11,239 bases of DNA from Candidatus Krumholzibacteriia bacterium (lineage in GTDB: Bacteria > Krumholzibacteriota > Krumholzibacteriia > LZORAL124-64-63): the NCBI GenBank assembly GCA_029935695.1, contig JAOZJV010000062.1:1-11239 (forward strand), written 5' to 3'. This document shows positions 5,668 through 11,239 of this stretch, piece by piece (the stretch's first letter is position 1; each line of letters starts with the position of its first letter). Made by a program: the position numbers and the translations under genes. A model generated the notes under the pieces. That model had not been told where the DNA came from. It saw only the letters and a list, made by a program, of their open reading frames with translations, and made no database searches.

Positions 5668-7881
5668 CTATTTGAGCAACATCATTTTTTCTGATGTCAC
5701 ACTCTCTTCGGTTCTCAATCGCAGCAAATAGATTCCCGATGGAACTGCCCTGCCCTGCTCGTCTGTCCCCTGCCAATCCATGACGTGTGCGCCTGTCTGG
5801 AGCGTACGGTCTGCCAAAACGGTAATGCACCGGCCCTTCATATCGTAAATGCACAGTTCCACATTTTGCGCGCGCTGGATTGAAAATGAAATCGTTGTGC
5901 GTGGATTGAAGGGATTGGGATGCACTGAAAGATTGGCCCTCATCTGGGGTGTGTTGGTGAGTTCGGGATCTAAAACCTCATCATCCACTGCCGACAATCC
6001 GCTGCATTGCAAAGGCAGGATCTGCAGGCCGGAAGCCCCATCGGCCAGAAGCACGTTATTGCCAGTAACGGCCACACTGAAAGCGCCACCATCGCCTCCG
6101 TAAAAAGGGCCGCCAGGTGTATGGATAGTGCCCATTAAAAAAGGGCTCTCAGGGTTGGAAATATCCACCACCTGCAAACCGGCAGAATAATCGGCAACAT
6201 AGGCAAAAGACCCTGAAATCACGACGCTGCGAGCATCACCTGCAGTATCGACACTGCCTACGATCTGGGGATTTTCAGGATTGGAGATGTCGATGACCTG
6301 AAGACCGAACGAATGGTCGGCAACATAGGCATGGCTGCCCAAAATGGTCACGCCATTGGCATACCCTGGTGTATCAACACTTCCCACAATTTGAGGTTCA
6401 TAAGGATTGGAAATATCGATCACCTGAAGACCCGCAGTCTCATCGGCAACGTAAGCATGGCTGCCTGAAATTGCTGTGCCCTGGGCATTGCCCGGAGTTT
6501 CGACACCACCCATGATTTGCGGGTTAAAAGGGTTGGCAATGTTGATCACTTGAAGACCAATGGGGCCCCGATCGGCCACATAGGCGCGGTCCCCCACAAC
6601 CGTCACTCCGCAGGCATAGCCAGGCGTGTCAACATGACCCACGATTTGTGCACTTTCGGGGTTGGAAATATCAATGACCTGGAGACCCGAATAATTGTCG
6701 GCGACATAGGCGTAGGAACCCTCGAGAGCCACCGCTTTGGATTGGCTGGGGGTTTCAACACTCCAAACGGACTGAGGGTTTTCCGGGTCTGAAATATCGA
6801 CCACCTGAAGACCATATTCATTATCAGTGACAAAAGCATGGGAGGCTGAAACGGCGACCCCATTGGCATAGCCTGGCATGGGTGCATCCCCCACAACCGG
6901 GTGACTTTCCGGGTGAGTAATATCAATCACCTGGAGTCCAGACATGTGATCGGCGATGAAAGCGTGGGTCCCTGTAACAGCGATATCCCAGGCCTGGCTC
7001 GGAGTGTCGACGCTGCCCACAATGAAGGGACTTTCGGGATTGCTGATGTCAATCACCTGCAGACCGGAATAGCCATTGGCAACGAAAGCAAGAGTGCCCG
7101 AAACGGCAACACCATGAGCGCCCGTGTTGTTATGAACAGGCGTGAGGACACTGCCCACAATGTATGGATTTTCCGGAGTGCTGATGTCGATCACCTGGAG
7201 GCCGGAAGCATCATCAGCCACGTACGCATAGGTGTCTGTGATCACCAAACCAATGGCTTTGCCAGGGGTGTTGGCATTACCCACAATGTGCGGGTTTTCG
7301 GGGTCAGAGATATCGACAATTTGAAGACCGGAAGAATGATCGGTGAGGTACGCATACGTGCCCGATATTTCCATGTTCCGAGGCAGACCCGGTGTATCCA
7401 TGCTGCCCACAATGTGAGGGCTTGCGGGATTGGAAATATCGACCACCTGCACACCAGCGGCAAAGTCCAGGACGTAGGCATGGCTGCCGGCAACGGCCAC
7501 ACCGATGGCCCGGTCAGGTGTTTCCACGCTGCCGATAATCAGAGGGCTTTGGGGATTGGAAATATCCACCACCTGCAGGCCGAAATCATCAGTGAAGAAA
7601 GCAAGTGTGCCGGAGACAGCCACATCGTAGGCGAAGGATGAAGTAGGGGCGCCTCCCACAACCTGGGGGCTCTCAGGATTGCTGATGTCGATCACTTGAA
7701 GGCCGGACGTGCCATCAGAGACGTAGGCGTATGAATCCACAATGACGAGATCCTGAGCCCGGCCTGGGGTTTCAGTGGAGCCAACCCAGTGCAGATAATC
7801 CTGGTAGTCGATGCAGTCCTGCGCAAATCCAGGAAGAGGAACCATGGCAAAAGTGAGGAGAATTGAAATCAGAAACTTCAT
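5668..7881 (-). CDS. Secreted 14-blade LVIVP beta-propeller protein with C-terminal sorting tail
   Basis: 737 residues. A signal peptide (1-20, ending PGFA before QDC) is followed by 14 copies of a unit of about 42 residues. The consensus is A-YVAD--SGLQVIDISNPE-PQIVGSVDTPG---GV-VSG, the LVIVP repeat (PF08309) known to build beta-propeller blades. The GLQVIDIS motif recurs at residues 60, 101, 143, 185, 227, 273, 315, 357, 399, 442, 484, 526 and 568, with a degenerate last copy (GLQILPLQ) at 618. Two spacings are longer, 46 before copy 6 and 50 before copy 14. Fourteen blades would fit two seven-bladed propellers. Residues 653-737 are the FlgD-like/Por-tail module (HPNPFNPRTTISFSI ... VPSGIYLLRLR ... 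MMLLK), so the protein is probably exported and surface-attached or released. No catalytic motif is seen; a binding or adhesion role is inferred. The start is preceded by CAGG at a spacing of 8 nt. Confidence 0.92.
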   Translation of the reverse strand: MKFLISILLTFAMVPLPGFAQDCIDYQDYLHWVGSTETPGRAQDLVIVDSYAYVSDGTSGLQVIDISNPESPQVVGGAPTSSFAYDVAVSGTLAFFTDDFGLQVVDISNPQSPLIIGSVETPDRAIGVAVAGSHAYVLDFAAGVQVVDISNPASPHIVGSMDTPGLPRNMEISGTYAYLTDHSSGLQIVDISDPENPHIVGNANTPGKAIGLVITDTYAYVADDASGLQVIDISTPENPYIVGSVLTPVHNNTGAHGVAVSGTLAFVANGYSGLQVIDISNPESPFIVGSVDTPSQAWDIAVTGTHAFIADHMSGLQVIDITHPESHPVVGDAPMPGYANGVAVSASHAFVTDNEYGLQVVDISDPENPQSVWSVETPSQSKAVALEGSYAYVADNYSGLQVIDISNPESAQIVGHVDTPGYACGVTVVGDRAYVADRGPIGLQVINIANPFNPQIMGGVETPGNAQGTAISGSHAYVADETAGLQVIDISNPYEPQIVGSVDTPGYANGVTILGSHAYVADHSFGLQVIDISNPENPQIVGSVDTAGDARSVVISGSFAYVADYSAGLQVVDISNPESPFLMGTIHTPGGPFYGGDGGAFSVAVTGNNVLLADGASGLQILPLQCSGLSAVDDEVLDPELTNTPQMRANLSVHPNPFNPRTTISFSIQRAQNVELCIYDMKGRCITVLADRTLQTGAHVMDWQGTDEQGRAVPSGIYLLRLRTEESVTSEKMMLLK

Positions 7882-7976
7882 TTTTGATACCTGCAGATGA
7901 AATTCAAATGGGTGTATTGCCGATTAGGTGTTCAAAAGCCGTTTCGCTTTATCCCCTATGCCTTTGCGGGTTTATA

Positions 7977-7985
7977 ATTATAACA
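7977..7985 (-). promoter_or_regulatory. Extended -10 promoter (TGTTATAAT) of the propeller gene
   Basis: On the minus strand TGT precedes a perfect TATAAT (7982-7977). The -35 position (about 8000-8005) falls on the T-run and C-run at the foot of the upstream terminator-like hairpin and has no TTGACA-like box. Transcription would begin near 7970 and give a leader of about 89 nt before the ATG at 7881. Confidence 0.55.
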
Positions 7986-7995
7986 TAAATGAGGT

Positions 7996-8031
7996 AAAAA
8001 AGGGGAATTTCCCGCCGGCGGGAAATCCTCC
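7996..8031 (-). terminator. Minus-strand terminator-like hairpin with perfect 20-bp palindrome
   Basis: Positions 8007-8026 are a perfect palindrome (arm ATTTCCCGCC and its reverse complement). Pairing extends outward to 8002-8031 with one mismatch and one G-T pair. On the minus strand the stem is followed directly by TTTTTT (8001-7996), the form of a rho-independent terminator. No minus-strand gene lies upstream in the window, since the neighbour on that side is transcribed away. It may stop antisense transcripts from the subtilase side, act as a leader attenuator, or be a protein-binding palindrome. Confidence 0.6.
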
Positions 8032-8074
8032 AATGATCAACCAACGGATTAAACCAGCCCACAGATCAAAAACA

Positions 8075-8083
8075 TGCTATAAT
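8075..8083 (+). promoter_or_regulatory. Extended -10 promoter (TGCTATAAT) of the subtilase gene
   Basis: A perfect TATAAT at 8078-8083 is preceded by TGC. The -35 region (about 8055-8060, CAGCCC) bears no resemblance to TTGACA, so the extended -10 would carry recognition. The start point near 8090 gives an unusually long leader of about 163 nt to the GTG at 8253. Confidence 0.55.
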
Positions 8084-8252
8084 GGTGCACAGAAAATATC
8101 TTATGTGCTTTCGCCAACCCCTTGCACAATGAGATCCCTTTCCTGCCCAATAACCTAATTTACAACCACATCAAGGCTTTGCGCCGACGTTTGTGTGCAG
8201 GAGTTTGTGATTATAGCCCTTTAAAAGGCATTCTGAAATCAAGGAGCGACTC

Positions 8253-11144
8253 GTGAATAAAATCCTTCTTCTGCTCGTGTTATCCGTTTTTCTGGTAACT
8301 TCCGCCCAAGCGGGCACCATCTCCCCCAATTTACAAACTCTGCTCGACGCCAAAGGCGCCGACGAGCATGTCAGTGTCATCGTGCACATGGCAGACAAAG
8401 CACCCATCACCGCCATCCAAGCGGACTTGAGTGCACGTAAGGCCACCCGGCAGGAGCGTCACGAGACGATTATCTCCGCCTTGCAGGAAGCCACTCGCTC
8501 CCAGGATGACTTGCTGGTCGAACTTTCCATCCAGCAACGCGGTGGCGAAGTCGCAGGCTTCACCAGCTACTGGATCAGCAACCTGATGGTGGTCATGGCC
8601 ACTCCTGGAGAAATCCAGCGCATTGCTGACCGCAGTGATGTTGAATGGGTGGAACTCAATTTCAAGCCCGAGCTGATTGAACCGGCCAGCCGCCGGGACG
8701 TTCAGGCCGGAGACGGCGGAGAAGGCAACCGGAGCATCGGCATCACCAGCGGACTGCTGGCTCTCAACGCCGACCGTGTGTGGTACGAACTGGGCATCAC
8801 TGGCGAGGGCCGGATTGTCGGTAGTCTTGACACTGGTGTGGACGGCAACCATCCTGCCCTGTCCAACCGCTGGCGTGGCCTGACCCACTCCTGGCAAGAG
8901 TCATGGCACGATGTAGTCGGCTCAGCTTCCCAATTTCCCAACGACACCAACAGCCACGGCACCCACACCACCGGCACCATGGCCGGAGTGGCAGCCAACG
9001 ACACCATCGGTGTGGCCTGGGGTGCCGAGTGGATCGCCGCCAACGCCATCGATCAAGGTGCCGGCTATACCTTCAACAACGATATTTTTGACTGCCTGGA
9101 GTGGTTCACCGATCCTGATGGCGATCCGTCTACCGTGACCGATGTGCCTGATGCGGTTTGCAACTCCTGGGGCGTCAGCGAAGCCTTTGGTTACCCTGAC
9201 TGCTACAGTTCCTGGTACACCGCCATCGACAACTGCGAAGCTGCCGGTGTGGTCACCTTGTGGGCCACAGGTAACGAAGGTCCCTCGGCCAGCTCTGTGC
9301 GCTCTCCTGCAGACCGGGCAACTTCAACCACCAGCGCTTTCAGTGTCGGCTCGGTGAATGCCAACGGTTCGTATCCCTATTACATTTCCAGCTTCTCCAG
9401 CCGCGGTCCCAGCACCTGCACAGCTCCGGAAGCAAACCTGATCAAGCCCGAAGTCACTGCTCCTGGATCTGGCGTTTACAGCTCTGTTCCCGGCTATGGT
9501 TATTCGTACTATGACGGCACCTCCATGGCCACGCCTCACGTCGCCGGTGTGGTTGCGCTCATGCGCCAGGCTGCCCCCAACATTGAAGTGGATACCATCA
9601 AGCAAATCCTCATGGACTCGGCCCACGACTTTGGCTCTCCTGGTGAAGACAACAGCTACGGCTGGGGTTTCATCGATGCCTATGACGCCGTGGTCATGGC
9701 CATGCAGTATGGCTACGGTCAGTACACCGGCAACGTGACCAACGGCAGCTACGGTGGCCAGCCTGTCGTCGGTGTTGAAGTCACCATGGAAAACGGTGAT
9801 GCTGCTTTTGAACAACTCACTAACGGAAGTGGCGATTTCAGTATTTACGCACCTGACGGAAGCTACACTGTTACTGTTGCTGCCCCCGGATTTGCCACGG
9901 GTCAGTCCACTGTGCAGATGTCTCATCCGAACATCATCACTGAAAACTTTGCATTGGTGGATAACGCCGGCCCCGCTGTTTTCGGCGTGAGCCAGCCTCT
10001 GACCGCCAGTGATGCAGAACCCTTCTACCCCATTTCCGCTGAGGCTTTCGACCACAGCACCGTCGTCAGCGCCGCCCTGCACTACCGCACCAATGATGGT
10101 GGATGGAATGAAGTGCCCATGGTGCTGGATGGCGATATTTTCAGCGCTGACATCCCCGGACAAGGCTCCAACGCCTCCGTTGATTATTATGTCTCCGCTG
10201 TGGACGGCCTTGACCAGGTGGGCACCGCACCCTTGAATGCGCCCCAGGAAACATACTCCATTCTGGTGGCCGAGCAGATCTATGGTTACACCGTGGAAGA
10301 TCCCGAAGATGATGACTGGCAAACGGGTGTCGCCGGCGATGCAGCCACGGCCGGAGTATGGGAACGGGCTGATCCCGTGGGAACCGAGATCATGGGAATC
10401 ACCATCCAACCCGAAGACGATCATACTGCCGACCCCGGCACTCTCTGTTTCATCACAGGCAACGGCCAGCCTGGCGGCGGTGCCACCAGTTCGGACATCG
10501 ACGGTGGTTGCACAACTCTGCTGAGCCCGGTTTTCGACTTGAGCCAGGTTGAAACCGCCTTTGCCAAATACTGGCGCTGGTACAGTGAAGCCGGCGCAGT
10601 GGTCGACGATGAATTCGCCGTGGATGTCTCCGATGATGGTGGAGAAACCTGGGTGGAAGTGGAACGCGTTGTCGACATTGAAGCCGAGTGGACCCAGGTG
10701 GTCGTGGACCTGAATCAATTGATCGAATTCACCGACCAGGTCGTGTTCCGTTTCATTGGTTGCGACCTCAACACCAGCAGTGTCGTCGATGCCGGCATCG
10801 ATGATTTTGTGATCCTGGCCTTCACGCCCCAGTCTACGGCTGTGCCTGATGGCGCTCCCCAACCGGCAGTGGTGCGTTTGGCCCAGAACCGTCCCAACCC
10901 CTTCAACCCGAGCACCACCATCGCGTTTGAATTGCCCTTGGCCAACCAGGTCGAGCTGGCTGTTTACGCCCTGGATGGCCGCCGCATCGCCACCTTGCTT
11001 TCAGGCCAGATGGCAGCCGGACCGCACCAGATTGTGTGGAACGGGCGGGATGATCACGGGCAGCAGGTTGCTTCCGGTGCCTATTTCTACCGTCTGCAGG
11101 CTGGCGCTCAGGTGCAGACACGACGGATGATTATGATTAAGTGA
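8253..11144 (+). CDS. Secreted subtilase (S8, bacillopeptidase F-like) with beta-domains and sorting tail
   Basis: 963 residues. The GTG start at 8253 has a perfect AAGGAG 6 nt upstream. A signal peptide (1-20, TSAQA/G) is followed by a propeptide-like region (about 25-145: SVIVHMADKAP, EIQRIADRSDVEWVELN). The catalytic domain, about 165-485, resembles the bacillopeptidase F group of subtilases. It has the full triad: D193 in GSLDTGVDGNHPAL, H235 in SHGTHTTGTMAG, S424 in DGTSMATPHVAG, with N341 (ATGNEGP) as the oxyanion-hole residue. RVWYELGITGEG, DPDGDPST and FSSRGPS are also typical. Next come a carboxypeptidase-regulatory-like beta domain (about 491-568), an Ig-like domain (about 572-672), a jelly-roll/MAM-like domain (about 676-857, TTLLSPVFDLS ... 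DDGGETWVEVE ... DAGIDDFVI) and the FlgD-like/Por-tail module (880-963). It is probably an exported zymogen that degrades extracellular protein. It is divergent from the propeller gene and monocistronic, with its own terminator. Confidence 0.95.
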   Translation: MNKILLLLVLSVFLVTSAQAGTISPNLQTLLDAKGADEHVSVIVHMADKAPITAIQADLSARKATRQERHETIISALQEATRSQDDLLVELSIQQRGGEVAGFTSYWISNLMVVMATPGEIQRIADRSDVEWVELNFKPELIEPASRRDVQAGDGGEGNRSIGITSGLLALNADRVWYELGITGEGRIVGSLDTGVDGNHPALSNRWRGLTHSWQESWHDVVGSASQFPNDTNSHGTHTTGTMAGVAANDTIGVAWGAEWIAANAIDQGAGYTFNNDIFDCLEWFTDPDGDPSTVTDVPDAVCNSWGVSEAFGYPDCYSSWYTAIDNCEAAGVVTLWATGNEGPSASSVRSPADRATSTTSAFSVGSVNANGSYPYYISSFSSRGPSTCTAPEANLIKPEVTAPGSGVYSSVPGYGYSYYDGTSMATPHVAGVVALMRQAAPNIEVDTIKQILMDSAHDFGSPGEDNSYGWGFIDAYDAVVMAMQYGYGQYTGNVTNGSYGGQPVVGVEVTMENGDAAFEQLTNGSGDFSIYAPDGSYTVTVAAPGFATGQSTVQMSHPNIITENFALVDNAGPAVFGVSQPLTASDAEPFYPISAEAFDHSTVVSAALHYRTNDGGWNEVPMVLDGDIFSADIPGQGSNASVDYYVSAVDGLDQVGTAPLNAPQETYSILVAEQIYGYTVEDPEDDDWQTGVAGDAATAGVWERADPVGTEIMGITIQPEDDHTADPGTLCFITGNGQPGGGATSSDIDGGCTTLLSPVFDLSQVETAFAKYWRWYSEAGAVVDDEFAVDVSDDGGETWVEVERVVDIEAEWTQVVVDLNQLIEFTDQVVFRFIGCDLNTSSVVDAGIDDFVILAFTPQSTAVPDGAPQPAVVRLAQNRPNPFNPSTTIAFELPLANQVELAVYALDGRRIATLLSGQMAAGPHQIVWNGRDDHGQQVASGAYFYRLQAGAQVQTRRMIMIK

Positions 11145-11171
11145 TATGGCCTCCATGAGGTTGGTTGAATT

Positions 11172-11215
11172 GCCGAGGGTTTTTGGGGTTTCCCGAAAAC
11201 CCTCGGCTTTTTTTT
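11172..11215 (+). terminator. Rho-independent terminator of the subtilase gene
   Basis: GCCGAGGGTTTT (11172-11183) pairs perfectly with AAAACCCTCGGC (11196-11207). One T-G pair and three G-C pairs extend the stem inward to a GTTT loop. Eight T (11208-11215) follow directly. It lies 27 bp after the stop codon and is the clearest terminator in the window. The flank 11216-11239 holds nothing I can identify. Confidence 0.95.
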
Positions 11216-11239
11216 CATCACTTGACCAAGCCCCTAAGC

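Larger units (their letters stand above)
7882..8252. other. 371-bp divergent intergenic region
   Basis: This AT-rich spacer separates the propeller gene (minus) from the subtilase gene (plus). It contains one extended -10 promoter on each strand and a palindromic terminator-like hairpin between them, each listed separately. The plus-strand leader from about 8090 to 8252 is roughly 160 nt long and contains GCCCTTTAAAAGGC (8216-8229), palindromic except at one symmetric pair, shortly before the ribosome site. I find no convincing small gene; a 76-codon reading frame at 7928-8158 has no ribosome site and runs across the palindrome. Confidence 0.7.

Noticed and set aside
6901..7641. 246-codon plus-strand open frame opposite the propeller repeats
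   Set aside because: Its own periodic text (NINHLE, DVDHLEAG) is simply the reverse reading of the LVIVP units on the coding strand.
5668..7881. Regular repeats of about 126 bp that might suggest a CRISPR or satellite array
   Set aside because: The period equals 42 codons, the copies diverge mainly at silent or blade-variable sites, and an unbroken reading frame runs through all of them.
7928..8158. 76-codon plus-strand open frame in the divergent spacer
   Set aside because: It has no ribosome site, runs through the palindromic hairpin and the subtilase promoter, and has no signal peptide or recognisable motif.
9324..10862. 512-codon minus-strand open frame inside the subtilase gene
   Set aside because: It lies antisense to the catalytic and accessory domains of a clear subtilase with all motifs. 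Its translation is a His/Gly/Val-rich shadow without domain logic or ribosome site.

Overview
The window looks like a piece of a bacterial chromosome of moderate GC content from an uncultured-type lineage of the FCB superphylum (Krumholzibacteriota, Eisenbacteria or a similar candidate phylum). The main reason is that two unrelated secreted proteins, at 5668-7881 and 8253-11144, end in the same roughly 80-residue PNPFNPxTTIxF...SGxYxxRL module, the FlgD-like / Por-secretion-tail type of C-terminal domain typical of that group. Nearly every product carries a signal peptide or membrane segments, so the window encodes envelope and secreted proteins. TGA is used as an ordinary stop by intact genes, so the genetic code is standard.

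Layout. Positions 1-3810 hold three minus-strand genes. In transcription order they are a seven-TM protein with an extracytoplasmic PI-PLC-X-type phosphodiesterase domain (1693-3810), a small secreted Lys/Ser-rich helical protein (901-1533), and a secreted protein with a LolA-like pattern that starts at a TTG codon and runs off the left edge (1-868). The last two are only 32 bp apart and probably co-transcribed. Positions 3811-4048 form a divergent control region. It has a strong extended -10 promoter on the plus strand, a 24-bp near-perfect inverted repeat, and a minus-strand terminator-like hairpin between the arms. The plus-strand gene it serves (4049-4993) is a secreted-protein pseudogene with two compensating frameshifts and a nonsense codon.

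Positions 5175-5660 encode a small protein of the SprA-related / putative metalloprotease family (HEQAH motif). It converges, with only 7 bp between stop codons, on a 737-residue secreted protein made of 14 LVIVP-type beta-propeller blades plus a sorting tail (5668-7881, minus). A 371-bp divergent intergenic region (7882-8252) follows, with an extended -10 promoter on each strand and a minus-strand terminator hairpin built on a perfect 20-bp palindrome between them. The last gene (8253-11144) is a complete secreted subtilase of the bacillopeptidase F type with three accessory beta domains and the sorting tail. It is closed by a textbook rho-independent terminator at 11172-11215.

How the genes fit together: the propeller protein and the subtilase are divergently transcribed, carry the same export/anchoring tail and have similar promoters, so they may be made together and exported by the same route. 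I see no defence system, CRISPR array, transposase, RNA gene or phage gene. The most unusual items are the inverted-repeat leader of the phosphodiesterase gene, the recurring arrangement of a minus-strand terminator between divergent promoters, and the phosphodiesterase architecture itself.
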